From: Tautonia sociabilis
GTDB taxonomy: Bacteria; Planctomycetota; Planctomycetia; Isosphaerales; Isosphaeraceae
Length of the DNA stretch: 64,000 nucleotides
NCBI RefSeq assembly: GCF_003977685.1
Contig: NZ_RYZH01000003.1
Coordinates: 124,001-188,000, forward strand
Direction: 5' to 3'
Position numbers and translations under genes: made by a program. The notes under the pieces were generated by a model, which worked only from the letters and a program-made list of their open reading frames with translations, made no database searches and was not told where the DNA came from. Of the stretch, positions 46,561 to 57,435 are shown in pieces. Positions within the stretch are counted from its first letter, which is position 1; the number at the start of each line of letters is the position of its first letter.

Positions 46561-47002
46561 GTTCCACATCCTGCTGATCGACGACTCCCCGTCGGATGTG
46601 CTCATCCTCCGACGGGCGCTGGCCGAGCTCCCGATCGTGCTCCGGCTCTCCACCCTGGCCGACGGTGTCTCGGCCATGGTCCACCTCGACCGCCTTTCCA
46701 ACCCCTCGACCCCAGCCGATCAGGTCCCCGACCTGGTTCTGCTCGATCTCAACCTTCCCGGTCCGGACGGCGCTGAGATCCTCTCCCGCTTCAAGTCCGA
46801 TCCGTTGCTCCGGGCCGTTCCCGTCGTCGTGCTGACGACCTCCGGCCGAGACATCGACGTCTGGCGCAGCTATCAGGCTGGGGCCAATACGTTTGTCCAG
46901 AAGCCGGCCGACTTCGCCGGATATCGCACGCTCGCCGAGACGATCGGACGTTACTGGGAGCGGACCGCGACTCGTCCCCCGCGACGACCCCCCTCCGGCT
47001 GA
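46550..47002 (+). CDS. Single-domain response regulator (Rcp1-like)
   Basis: 150 residues from the ATG at 46550 (an ATG at 46541 adds three residues). Receiver fold only: acidic pair DD (11-12), phosphoacceptor D66 in LVLLDLNLPGPDG, conserved Thr-Thr-Ser (LTTSGRDID), and Lys in FVQKPADF. The extended loop between helices 1 and 2 (SNPSTPADQVPD) is typical of Rcp1-type regulators that pair with bacteriophytochrome-like kinases, matching the HisKA type of the overlapping upstream kinase. No output domain. Confidence 0.92.
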   Translation: MPHEFHILLIDDSPSDVLILRRALAELPIVLRLSTLADGVSAMVHLDRLSNPSTPADQVPDLVLLDLNLPGPDGAEILSRFKSDPLLRAVPVVVLTTSGRDIDVWRSYQAGANTFVQKPADFAGYRTLAETIGRYWERTATRPPRRPPSG

Positions 47003-47035
47003 GTCTCCTCGCGGCGGCAGTTCGAGGCGGTTCGC

Positions 47036-48464
47036 TCACTCCGACGGACTGGAGCCTCCGACCTTCGTCTCGGCATCCATCAAGTTCCAGGACTCGGCGA
47101 GCCGTTCCAGGAGTTCGGGGTGTTCTCCCCTCCGATCTCGAGTCGCTCCCAGGTCGTCGGCGAGGTTGAAGAGTTGCCAGCCCAGTCCTGGGCCTGCCGA
47201 GCGATCACGGACCAGCTTCCCGTCTCCCGACCGGAACGCCGCCTCCTCCCCCATCCGCCACCAGAGCGTGTTGTGCGGCCGGCCCTCCTCCTCTCCCAGA
47301 AGGTAAGGCATCAGGTCCACTCCATCGTACCGGCGATCTCCAGGCATCGGCACCCCGGCAAGGGTCGAGACCGTCGGGAAGACGTCCAGTGAGGAGACGG
47401 GACGCTCCTCCACCTTCCCTGCCGGTCAGGTTCCCGTCCACCGGGCGAGGAAGGGGACTCGGATCCCCCCTCGAAGAGCGTTTCCTTGCCCCCTCGGAGC
47501 GGCGAGTTGCTGGACGTCAACTCCCGGGTCGGCCCACCATTGTCGGAGATGAAAAAGACAAGCGTGCGGCGGTCGAGCCCCTCGTCTCGGAGGGCTTCGA
47601 GCACCGTCCCGACCCCCTGATCGAGCCGGGAGAGCATCGCGGCAAAGATGCGGTGCTGGATGTCGTCGATGGAAGCGAATCGCTCGAACTCCTCCTCTCG
47701 GGATTGCATTGGGCTGTGGACCGCGTTGTAGGCGAGGTACAGGAAGAACGGCCGATCGGCATTCCGGCGAATGAACGAAGCGGCCTCCTGGGAAAACGCA
47801 TCCGTCAGGTCGGTCGGCACCTCGACCGGCTGTCCGTCGCGGAGGCTCGGGTTATTCGCATCATAAGCCGGCTCGTCGTTCCCCATCTGGGTCGAGAGCA
47901 CGAGGCGGCCATCGGAGGAAATCCAGAGGCCCTCGCCTCCATCCGGGAGGGTCCGGCGGCGCAGCCAGGTGACCATTCCCTCGTAGGGAGGGGGGGCGTA
48001 GTCGTGTCCTTCGTGCCGGAAACCGAAAAGTGGTCGAACTCATGTCGCAGGGGGTGGTAGGGTCTCGTTCCGCCGAGGTGCCACTTACCCACGAGTCCGG
48101 TTGCGTACCCGGCCGATCGGAGCTGCTCCGCCAGGGTGAGTTCGGCAGGCGGGAGCCCGACGCCGGGCTCGTCGTTCCGATCGCCGACCGGATTGAGGTC
48201 GGAGCCGAACCGGTTCTGGATGCGACCGGTCAGGAGGCCGGCCCGAGAGGGGCTGCAAGACGACGCCGAGACGTGTTCCGAGGCGAATCGGATGCCCTCC
48301 TCGGCGATCGAATCGATGTTCGGCGTCGGGATCTGAGGGTTCCCCTGGCAGCCGAGTTCGCCGAAACCGAGGTCATCGACAGAGATCAGCACAACGTTCG
48401 GCCGAGGGATCTGGTCGCGATCGATCGCGGAGGAGGCGGCCAGGGCCAGCAGGGCGCGGAACAT
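47036..48464 (-). pseudogene. Sulfatase pseudogene (two frameshifts and a nonsense codon)
   Basis: Read from the ATG at 48464 (GGGAG upstream) the N-terminal part is a normal type I sulfatase: VVLISVDDLGFGELGCQGN and formylglycine motif SSCSPSRAGLLTGR. Three lesions follow. First, an A4 run at 48026-48029 is one base short; adding one restores FGFRHEGHDYAPPPYEGMVTW. Second, a C6 run at 47465-47470 is one short; adding one restores FEGGIRVPFLARWTG. Third, TGA at 47428-47426 then interrupts the restored frame just before PAGKVEERPVSSLDVFPT. The catalytic residues in the first part and the C-terminal SLDVFPTVSTLAG remain recognisable. A recent pseudogene is most likely; assembly errors in the two homopolymers would not explain the stop. 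Confidence 0.88.
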
Positions 48465-48517
48465 TGGTCGATCTCCCTGGGACCTCCGATTCCCGGGCGC
48501 CCGGATGGGGCCTCGGT

Positions 48518-49072
48518 TCAGTTCACGGTCGGATCCTCGGGAAGCTCCTCGATCCCCAGCGCATTGGCGAGGATCGAGGCCGAGACGCGCCGCATGATCG
48601 CTTCCCACATCGACGCATCCCCCCCCTCCAGCACGAGCGTGATGTCGGCGGGGGTGAAGACCCAGGATTCCTGGGCGAGCTCCATCTCGAGCTGCCCGGC
48701 ACCCCAGCCCGCATAGTTCGCCAGGAAGAGGGAGGGCTCGGCCCGCTGCCGGATCAGATCCCGGATCTTTTCCGGGTCGACCGTGGTGAACAGGCCCTCG
48801 ATCACCTCCTGATCGCCGAGCGCCGCCACCGAGTGCAAGGCCATCAGCGGCCCGGGGACCGGGCCGCCGAGGAAGATCGGTTTCTCCCAGTCCTCGACCT
48901 CGTCAAAGACCTCCTCGGAGATCTTTGCGATCGTCGCGCCGGTGGGCCGGTTCAGGATGACTCCCGCCGCACCGGCCTCGGAATGCTCGATGATCAGGAG
49001 GACGGTCCGGACGAAGTTCGGGTCGGAGAGGGACCGGGAGGCGACGAGGAAATGTCCCTTCAAACTCTTCAT
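48518..49072 (-). CDS. YqgE/AlgH family protein
   Basis: 184 residues, standard length. Family landmarks: MKSLKGHFLVASRSLSDPNF, TVLLIIEHSEAGAAGVILNRP (usually GAxGLVxNRP), FLGGPVPGP and the C-terminal GYAGWGAGQLExEL region, here NYAGWGAGQLEMEL. The family was linked to alginate regulation in Pseudomonas but its biochemical role is unclear. Directly upstream of the sulfatase pseudogene with 53 bp between them; the next gene upstream is coaX. Confidence 0.95.
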   Translation of the reverse strand: MKSLKGHFLVASRSLSDPNFVRTVLLIIEHSEAGAAGVILNRPTGATIAKISEEVFDEVEDWEKPIFLGGPVPGPLMALHSVAALGDQEVIEGLFTTVDPEKIRDLIRQRAEPSLFLANYAGWGAGQLEMELAQESWVFTPADITLVLEGGDASMWEAIMRRVSASILANALGIEELPEDPTVN

Positions 49073-49176
49073 CGCGATCGGGTTCCACGGTTCGCGATCC
49101 GTCCGGCGCCGGGGAGCCTCCTGGAAGGGCCGGGCCTGTCGCGGCCGATTCTAACGGCTCGGACAGGCGGCGTCGA

Positions 49177-49974
49177 TCACCCGCTTTCCGGGTGTGGACT
49201 GCGAGATTCGCTTCCCCAGGCCACGGCGACGAGGAGCCCTCGCAGGACGAGGGACGGCTCGATCCAGGGGTGTTCCCGGCCGAGAAGCATCGCCAGGGCC
49301 GGGGCGTCGCCTCCGGTCCAGGCCACCCAGGGATCTCGGTCGAAACCCTCCGACTGTCGAGCGATCAGCTCCCGGATGGCGCCGACTGTCCCCCAGACGA
49401 TCCCGGCACGCAGCGCCGGCTCGGGAGATGCCCCCCAGGGGGGCAGGGGGGCCTCCGGGATCGTCGGCCCGACCTCCGGGAGTTGTGCCGTCCCACTCCG
49501 GAGCGACCGGGACGCCAGCCCCGGCCCGATCGCGATTGCCCCCCCCGCCCAGCAGCCGTCGGCCTCGATCCGCTCGACCGTGATCGCGGTGCCGCACTGC
49601 ACCACGATCCCCGGCCCGATCCTCCCGGCCCGATCCAACGCCGCCAGGACGGCCAGCGCCCGATCGGCCCCGGTGCGAGACGGGGCTTCCAGGCGATGAC
49701 ACACAGGCACGTCGTTCGCCGATCGGAACCACCGGATCGGGCCGATCCCGAGACGGCCCAGCATCTCCCCGATCCGATCCGCCGCCGGCGGATTGACCGA
49801 GGCGATGGCCACCCCAGCGGCCTCGATCGCCGAGAGTCGGTCCCCCAACGACTCCCAGGTCGAACCGTCCGAGAGGCTCCCGGCCCAGGACCATCGGATC
49901 ACGCCATCGGCGTTGGCACATCCCGCCTTGATCCGGGTGTTTCCCACGTCGATCAACACGATCGAACTCGCCAA
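49177..49974 (-). CDS. coaX: Type III pantothenate kinase
   Basis: 265 residues from a TTG at 49974, preceded by GAGAGG with 8-base spacing; a TTG at 50043 would add 23 unlikely residues. ASKHA-type kinase: phosphate-1 motif IDVGNTRIK (8-16), TGADRALAVLAAL with the catalytic Asp, and VVQCGTAITVE. It phosphorylates pantothenate as the first step of CoA synthesis and is not inhibited by CoA. Length and motif order fit CoaX. In the cluster with obgE and rpmA. Confidence 0.92.
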   Translation of the reverse strand: MASSIVLIDVGNTRIKAGCANADGVIRWSWAGSLSDGSTWESLGDRLSAIEAAGVAIASVNPPAADRIGEMLGRLGIGPIRWFRSANDVPVCHRLEAPSRTGADRALAVLAALDRAGRIGPGIVVQCGTAITVERIEADGCWAGGAIAIGPGLASRSLRSGTAQLPEVGPTIPEAPLPPWGASPEPALRAGIVWGTVGAIRELIARQSEGFDRDPWVAWTGGDAPALAMLLGREHPWIEPSLVLRGLLVAVAWGSESRSPHPESG

Positions 49975-50048
49975 CGAAGTGCCCTCTCGAATGGCTCGGG
50001 CGATCCTCCCGCCCTCAGGTGCCCAGGACCTCGCCGGCCGCAACCGGG

Positions 50049-51444
<1,396 letters not shown>

Positions 51445-51846
51445 CGCGGAGTGACCTCAACCTCGATCGTTCCAACGCCGCACTCCCGGCCGCCCGCTCG
51501 GGTCGACCGGTGCGGGGCGAATTGTGATGGCCCCGCCGGAACGAACCATTCTACCCCCACGATCACTCGGCCGACAAGGCCGCCTCCGCTGGCGCCCGCC
51601 TTCACCACCAGGATGCATTTGGCCATCGCCTTTGGTTCTCGAAGGTTCTCGAATCCAGGAGTCTCAGGCTGACGGGCTCGCCTCGGGTCGCCCCTGGATT
51701 CCAGGAGGGGGACTCGCCAGCCGCAGGAACCGATCGCCCCTGTCGTGCCTCGGAGGCGAATTGACCGGACGAGGCCCCCGACGCCACAATGCGGAAGCAC
51801 CGCGCCTGGACGCCAAGACCGCAAGGGGATCGAGAGCCTTCCGCTC
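51445..51846. other. Divergent intergenic region rpmA / apgM
   Basis: 402 bp with no supported gene; rplU is notably absent. Short direct repeats (TTCTCGAA repeated around 51640-51655) were seen, but no clear promoter or leader hairpin with pairing I could confirm. Confidence 0.5.
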
Positions 51847-53058
51847 ATGAACCAGCAGGACCTGATCGCGCAGCTTCGGGAAGACAACGGCACCAAGATC
51901 GTCATGCTGGTCGCCGACGGCCTGGGGGGCCTGCCCATCGAGCCCGGAGGCCCGACCGAACTGGAGGAGGCCCGGACGCCGAACCTCGACCGGCTGGCGA
52001 AGGAGGGGACCGTCGGCCTGAGCATCCCGGTCGCTCCGGGGATCGCCCCCGGATCGGGGCCGGGGCACCTGGGCCTCTTCGGGTTCGACCCGATCGAGCA
52101 CCAGATCGGCCGAGGGGTGCTCGAGGCGCTCGGCATTGGCGTGGAGGTCGGCCCGAAGGACGTCGCCATCCGGGGGAACTTTTGCACGATCGACGCCGAG
52201 GGCCGGGTCACCGACCGTCGCGCCGGCCGCATCCCGAGCGAGGTCGGCGAGCGACTCGTCGCCAAGCTGGCCGAGGGGGTGAAAATCGACGGCGTTGAGA
52301 CCCTGGTCGCGCCGGTCCGCGAGTATCGCCTCGTCGTCCGGTTCCGGGGGGAGGGCCTGGGCGACCGCGTGGCCGACACCGACCCGCTTCAGACCGGCCT
52401 GCATCCGCTCGCGCCGAAGGCGACCGACCCGGGCTCGGAGAAGACCGCCCGAGTCGCCGCCGAGTTTCTCCGCCAGGCCAAGGAGATCCTCAAGGACGAG
52501 CAGCCGGCCAACTTCCTGATGATGCGGGGGTTCGCCAAGTTCCCCGCGATCTCCACGATGGAGGAGGTCTACGGCCTCCGATCAGCCGCGATCGCCGTCT
52601 ATCCCATGTACCGAGGCCTCGCCAGGCTCGTGGGCATGACGGTCGTCGAGCCCGGCAAGACCATCGCCGACCAGTTCGCCGTGGCCAGGGAGCAGTGGGG
52701 GAAGTACGACTTCTTCTTCATCCACTACAAGTACACCGACAGCACCGGCGAAGACGGCAACTTCGCCAAGAAGGTTGAGGTGATCGAGGCCCTCGACGCC
52801 GAGCTTCCGAAGCTCATGGAGCTGAAGCCCGACGTCCTGATCGTCACCGGGGACCACTCGACTCCCAGCCGGATGAAGTCGCACAGCTTCCACCCGGTCC
52901 CCTTGCTGATCTGGGCCCCGGCCACTGTCCGGCCGGACGAGGTGACCTCCTTTGGCGAGCGCCCGTGCATCCGGGGCGGCCTTGGCCAGATCCTCGCGAA
53001 GCACATCATGCCCCTGGCCATGGCCCACGCCGGCCGCCTTCAGAAATTCGGGGCCTGA
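51847..53058 (+). CDS. apgM: 2,3-bisphosphoglycerate-independent phosphoglycerate mutase, archaeal type
   Basis: 403 residues from the ATG at 51847. Alkaline phosphatase superfamily: metal-binding Asp24 (MLVADGLGGLP), the likely phospho-acceptor Ser70 in APGSGPGHLGLFG, the DGN-like and C-terminal GDHSTPSRMKSHSFHPVP metal block. The short archaeal form (about 400 residues) differs from the 510-residue GpmI. It interconverts 3- and 2-phosphoglycerate in glycolysis and gluconeogenesis; a few relatives act as phosphonopyruvate decarboxylase-associated or unclear enzymes. Confidence 0.93.
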   Translation: MNQQDLIAQLREDNGTKIVMLVADGLGGLPIEPGGPTELEEARTPNLDRLAKEGTVGLSIPVAPGIAPGSGPGHLGLFGFDPIEHQIGRGVLEALGIGVEVGPKDVAIRGNFCTIDAEGRVTDRRAGRIPSEVGERLVAKLAEGVKIDGVETLVAPVREYRLVVRFRGEGLGDRVADTDPLQTGLHPLAPKATDPGSEKTARVAAEFLRQAKEILKDEQPANFLMMRGFAKFPAISTMEEVYGLRSAAIAVYPMYRGLARLVGMTVVEPGKTIADQFAVAREQWGKYDFFFIHYKYTDSTGEDGNFAKKVEVIEALDAELPKLMELKPDVLIVTGDHSTPSRMKSHSFHPVPLLIWAPATVRPDEVTSFGERPCIRGGLGQILAKHIMPLAMAHAGRLQKFGA

Positions 53059-53164
53059 GGCCGAAGCGGTTCCATCGACCAACGGGGGCCGCGACCGGGC
53101 GATTGGAGGTCGCTTCCCCCGAGGGTCTCCTCGAATCAATTGGCCGATCGACGAGGCGAGGGCC

Positions 53165-54007
53165 TCAGATACCCGCCTTCGGCGTGACCTCGACGGCGAT
53201 CTCCTCCCCCTCCCGACGGACGAGGATCGTGATCGGTTCTCCCGGGGAGAGCTTCGACGCCGCGTAATAGGCATCGCCGATGTTGGTCGTCCACCGGCCG
53301 TCGATGGACGTGATCACGTCGCCAACCCGCAGGCCGGCGGACTCGGCGGGAGAGCCGGTCAGGACCGACGCCACGGTGACGCCCTCGGTCCCATCCGCCT
53401 CGGTGTCTTCCAGCTCGATACCAACCAGCGCCGCCGGTTCCAGAACGATCCGGCGGGCGACCTTGGGGCCCATCAGCCGGTCGGGGAGGCCGCCGAGGAA
53501 GTCCCGGATCTCGTGATCGACCGGCTCGAACGCCATCGTCTTCGCCTGATAATCGATCGTCGTTTTATATCGGGCGAAGAACGAGTGGCCGACCAGCCCG
53601 TCGATTGGCTTGCCGAGGATGTCGCCGAGCGCGTTGACGACCGGGTGATCCATCACGATCACCGGCACGTCCTCAGCCGACAGGTCCCCGACCTGCAAGC
53701 GCTCCACCTCCGCCTCGCCCCGGGCGGCGAAGAGGAAGGTGAACGGGGACTTCGCGTCGATCAGCCCGGAGACCTTCGCGGCCCGGTTGCTGATGAGGGT
53801 CACGGGGGAGCCGACGTCGAAGATGAGCCGGAACGGGCCCTCGCCGTTGAGCGAGACCTCGACCACCATGTGGTTCGACGGCAGCATCTCAAATGGCACC
53901 TCGACCCGGGCGTCCGCCCTGGGACCGGGCTCGGCCCGGCCGATGGCGGCGAACAGGGAGGCGGCGACGATCGGTGCCGCCATCACCACGACTCGGCAGG
54001 TCGTCAT
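53165..54007 (-). CDS. Exported retropepsin-like/PDZ protein with altered DTG motif
   Basis: 280 residues. Signal peptide to about 25 (AAIGRAEP), then a pepsin/retropepsin-like domain (about 35-170) and a PDZ domain (about 195-275, GSPAESAGLRVGDVITSIDG). The strand that carries the catalytic DT(G/S) in aspartyl proteases reads FDVGSPVTLIS here, so Thr/Ser is replaced by Val; activity is doubtful. The neighbouring paralogue keeps DTGAP. Starts 4 bp after the stop of that paralogue (54012), so the pair is one operon, probably by tandem duplication. Confidence 0.82.
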   Translation of the reverse strand: MTTCRVVVMAAPIVAASLFAAIGRAEPGPRADARVEVPFEMLPSNHMVVEVSLNGEGPFRLIFDVGSPVTLISNRAAKVSGLIDAKSPFTFLFAARGEAEVERLQVGDLSAEDVPVIVMDHPVVNALGDILGKPIDGLVGHSFFARYKTTIDYQAKTMAFEPVDHEIRDFLGGLPDRLMGPKVARRIVLEPAALVGIELEDTEADGTEGVTVASVLTGSPAESAGLRVGDVITSIDGRWTTNIGDAYYAASKLSPGEPITILVRREGEEIAVEVTPKAGI

Positions 54008-54011
54008 CGCG

Positions 54012-54917
54012 TCACAGCCCCTTTCCGGCGGTGAGGGTCAGCTCCCGGATCTCAGTCTCGACGTCCCCCTCGGCTCCCCCCTTCGGGCGGATCCGGAGCG
54101 AGACGCGGTCCCCCGGCTCGATTCGGGAGACGGCCACCCGTGCGTCGTCGATCGAGTCGATGTCCCGTCCCAGGAGTCGGACCAGGCGGTCCCCCGCGAC
54201 GATCCCCACTCCCTCCGCGGGGGATCCGGGCAAGACGCCCGACACCGTGACGACCCCCTCGGATTCGCTCAGCTCCAGTCCGAGGAAGCCCCGGGGGATC
54301 AACGTATCCTCCGGTTGCTTGCCCACGAACACGGCCGCGAGTTTGGCCACGCCCCCCAGCAGGCTCATCGCCTGCACCTCCGCCGGGGCGTTCGCCCGCC
54401 GACGCCCCGGGTCGGGCATGTCCTCCGGCTCGAAATCCAGCCGGGTCCACGTCATCCGGTCGTCGGTCGGGTCGAGCTCGATCCGGAAGCGCGAGAGCAC
54501 GTTGAAGCCGAGCATGCCGTCGATCCGCACGCCCGGCAGCCCCAGCGCGTTCATCCCGACGAGCTGGAACAGGTCCTCCACGCGGGATTGGACCGACTCC
54601 AGGACGGCTCCCCCCTCGAACTCGATCCGGTCGACCCGGGTGAAGTAGTGCTCCTCATCCGGTTCCAGGCCAGCCGCCTCGGCCGCCTCTTCGGAGAGGA
54701 AGAGAGCGGGGGCCCCGGTGTCGACGACCAGGTTGAACGGTCCCCGGCCGTTGATTCGGCATCGGACGATGTGATGGTTCGTCTCGGTTAATCGGTACGG
54801 CACGCGGAACGACTGGCCAACCTGCCCGTCCTGCGCCCCGTCTTCGGTCGCCGGGACCGGCGAGAGGCCGATGGTCGCGAGGACCAGGCCGACTCTCAGG
54901 ATCCGGGAATGCAACAT
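54012..54917 (-). CDS. Exported retropepsin-like/PDZ protein
   Basis: 301 residues from the ATG at 54917 (GAGGCGAG upstream); an in-frame TTG lies 6 codons earlier. Signal peptide to about 25, retropepsin-like domain with VVDTGAPALFLS (catalytic Asp in DTG), then PDZ (GSPAEGVGIVAGDRLVRLLG). First gene of the pair; the PDZ may present a peptide ligand to the protease-like domain. A bacterial retropepsin would need to dimerise. Substrate unknown. Confidence 0.85.
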   Translation of the reverse strand: MLHSRILRVGLVLATIGLSPVPATEDGAQDGQVGQSFRVPYRLTETNHHIVRCRINGRGPFNLVVDTGAPALFLSEEAAEAAGLEPDEEHYFTRVDRIEFEGGAVLESVQSRVEDLFQLVGMNALGLPGVRIDGMLGFNVLSRFRIELDPTDDRMTWTRLDFEPEDMPDPGRRRANAPAEVQAMSLLGGVAKLAAVFVGKQPEDTLIPRGFLGLELSESEGVVTVSGVLPGSPAEGVGIVAGDRLVRLLGRDIDSIDDARVAVSRIEPGDRVSLRIRPKGGAEGDVETEIRELTLTAGKGL

Positions 54918-55205
54918 CGCCGTCTCGCCTCGCAACGGTGCGGTCTCCTGGGGTCTGACCTCCCGACCTCCTTGCCGTTATCATAGGGGGGGCGGGAGCG
55001 ATCGACCAGGGACGTCCCGTCTCCTCATCTCCTCTTCTGGGGTTGGGATCCGACGAGCGCAGGGGCGTCGTCGGGCGGCCCGTGGTCGGCGTTCGAACCC
55101 GAGATTGCCCTACCCCGATCCCCCCCCGGCCGGCTAAGATACCCTTGAGCGCGCCGACCCCGGCGCGGATCGAGCAGGACGCCGCGAACTCGGGGACGGA
55201 ATCCC

Positions 55206-56855
55206 GTGAGCACCACCACGTTGAACTCGGCGACCGAGCCACCTCCCCCGATCTCGGATTCCCCGACTCCCGGGATCTCCGGGCGATCCCTCCCGCCGAT
55301 CCTGGGCCGGTTGCTCAGCGGCACCTTCTGGCTGGCGCTGCGGACCCCCTTGCAGGCCGTCACCGGCTTCTGGAGCGTCCCCCTCATCATCGGAGCGTTC
55401 GGCGATGGACCGAGTGGCGCCTACCGCTTCGCCTGGGGATTGGGCTTCTTCCAGTTCCTGCTCGAATTCGGCATGAGTTCCGCGCTCCAGCGCGAGATCT
55501 CCGAACGCTGGACCCGGGGCGACCGCGACGGGGTCGACCGAGCGATCACCTGCGGCGCGCTCTTCTACGCGGTGATCGCCCTGGTTCAGGCGGTGGTCCT
55601 GATGGCCGTGGCCTACGGAGCGATCCCGCATGCCCGCTTCTCCGGGCCGGACGAATACCGCCTGATCGTCCAGCTCCTCTGGCTGCAGGCCCTCACGGCC
55701 CCGTTCTACGGCATCAGTGTGGTCGTCTCCTGCATTCTCCAGGCGGCCCGGCGCTACGAGGTGATGCCGAGGTTCGAACTGCTGATCGTGGCCATCCGCT
55801 TCGTCGCCCTGCTCGGCGGGGTCGCGATCGGCGCCGGTCTGCTGACGATCGTCATCACACAGACGGTCCTCACCATCGGCCTGAGCCTCGGCCCGGCCGT
55901 CTGGGTGATTGGCCGAGAGCTGGACTACCGGCCTCGGTTCGTCCGGGTTGGCTTCGACGACTTCCGGAACCTCGTGCAGTTCAGCGTCTACATGTTCCTC
56001 GTCCAGCTGAGTGTGGTCCTGGCCGATAAGATCGACACCACGGTCCTCGGCTTCGCCCTGGACGACGCCGCGAAGGCCGAGACGGTCTACTGGGCGGTCA
56101 GCAGTCCCTTCCTCCAGCTCCGGCAGATGGGCTGGACGCTGGCGTACTTCGTCATGCCCGCCGTGGCGAGCCTGGCCGCGGTCGGGGATCGGGAGGGGCT
56201 GGAACGCGTCACCTACGATGGGGCCCGGATGCACTCGGCGGCGGTGCTGCTCGTCGGGCTGCTGGCCTTCGTCTACGCTGGCCCGTTCCTGGAGCTCTGG
56301 GTCGGCGGCAGGTTCCCGGGCCAGGTGCCGGAGCTGGTTCGGCTGATGCGGCTGTTCCTCGTCGCGGCCCTGCCGCTGTTCGTGGCGGTGCATGTGCAGG
56401 CGGCGACGGGACTGGGAAGGCTCCGGTTGATCGCCGTCGCCGCGCTGATCGGGGGCGTGATCAACCTGCCCCTGAGCTACGCCCTGACCCTTCGGCTTGG
56501 TGTCTCGGGGGTGATCTGGGGAACGGTCCTGACGACACTCGTCTCCAACCTGCTGGTTCCCGCGATCTACAGCTTCCGCGTCCTCGGCGTCAGGTTTGGC
56601 ACCTATCTCCGACGCACCCTGCTCGCCCCCTCGGTCGGGGCGATGGCCCTGCTCGGGGCCTGCTGGCTCCTCGGTGCCGTTGCGATCTCGGCCGAGCCCC
56701 GGGGCGACGACCTCCTGGGGCGGTTGTTCCCGTTTGCCCTCCATCTCGGAGTGGGATCGCTTGCCTTCGCGGCCGGCTATGTCCTCGTGCCGGTCGGACG
56801 GAAGGACGTGACCCGGATCCTGGACCGGATCCGGGCGAGACTGGCCGCCTCCTGA
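55206..56855 (+). CDS. Polysaccharide flippase-like membrane protein (MOP superfamily)
   Basis: 549 residues, GTG start. After a soluble Pro/Ser-rich N terminus of about 40 residues, 12 to 14 hydrophobic segments are spread evenly to the end, with short charged loops, as in Wzx/MurJ-type MOP flippases. FWLALRTPLQAVTGFWSVPLI and a paired-helix layout fit the oligosaccharide exporter group. Probably exports lipid-linked glycan to the cell surface or outer envelope. No glycosyltransferase gene is adjacent, so its glycan is unknown. Confidence 0.85.
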   Translation: MSTTTLNSATEPPPPISDSPTPGISGRSLPPILGRLLSGTFWLALRTPLQAVTGFWSVPLIIGAFGDGPSGAYRFAWGLGFFQFLLEFGMSSALQREISERWTRGDRDGVDRAITCGALFYAVIALVQAVVLMAVAYGAIPHARFSGPDEYRLIVQLLWLQALTAPFYGISVVVSCILQAARRYEVMPRFELLIVAIRFVALLGGVAIGAGLLTIVITQTVLTIGLSLGPAVWVIGRELDYRPRFVRVGFDDFRNLVQFSVYMFLVQLSVVLADKIDTTVLGFALDDAAKAETVYWAVSSPFLQLRQMGWTLAYFVMPAVASLAAVGDREGLERVTYDGARMHSAAVLLVGLLAFVYAGPFLELWVGGRFPGQVPELVRLMRLFLVAALPLFVAVHVQAATGLGRLRLIAVAALIGGVINLPLSYALTLRLGVSGVIWGTVLTTLVSNLLVPAIYSFRVLGVRFGTYLRRTLLAPSVGAMALLGACWLLGAVAISAEPRGDDLLGRLFPFALHLGVGSLAFAAGYVLVPVGRKDVTRILDRIRARLAAS

Positions 56856-56883
56856 CCGGAGCCCTCGCCCCGGAGAGTCGCCG

Positions 56884-57435
56884 ATGCCCCTCGACGAGCC
56901 CGACGGCGATCGCAAGCCGACCCTCCGGCTCCATCTCTCGGCCGCGGGCCCCGAGGTGTCTCCCCGAGGTGTGTCCGGCTCGCGATTCGTCCTCGGCGCC
57001 GTTCTCGTTCTGCTCGGCTGCTGGGGGGCGATCTCCCTCGCCTTTGACGCCTGGCGGGCCGGAGTCCGAGAGCGGATCGCCTACGGCATGGATCAGGTCG
57101 TCCCGGTCCTCCGGCCGATGGCGGACGTGTCTCCTCCAGGCCTCGATCCTCCAGGATGGCGGGAGGCGGTGGATGCCTCCGAGGAAATGCTCCGAGAGGT
57201 CGTCGGCACCGGCCGGCTCGACCGGTCGCGGCTGGACGCCCTTCGGCTCGACCTGTCGCGTCGGGTCGATCGGGCGGCCCGATCCCCGGAATCGGCCCCG
57301 ACCATCCTGGCGTCCATCTGGGACGAGATGGCCCGGATCACGCTCCTGCGGCCGGAAACGAAACGCCCCGGGATCCTGCCTCCCCCGAGGCGGATCGCAC
57401 GCCCCCCCGCCAACCCGTCGGATCGGGTCCCATGA
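56884..57435 (+). CDS. Small membrane protein of unknown function
   Basis: 183 residues. One predicted membrane segment (about 35-55, VLGAVLVLLGCWGAISLAF) after a basic/acidic N terminus, then a helical soluble part and a Pro/Arg-rich end. No known motif. It starts 29 bp after the flippase and overlaps the next gene by 4 bases (ATGA), so it is probably co-transcribed with both. No function proposed. Confidence 0.7.
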   Translation: MPLDEPDGDRKPTLRLHLSAAGPEVSPRGVSGSRFVLGAVLVLLGCWGAISLAFDAWRAGVRERIAYGMDQVVPVLRPMADVSPPGLDPPGWREAVDASEEMLREVVGTGRLDRSRLDALRLDLSRRVDRAARSPESAPTILASIWDEMARITLLRPETKRPGILPPPRRIARPPANPSDRVP

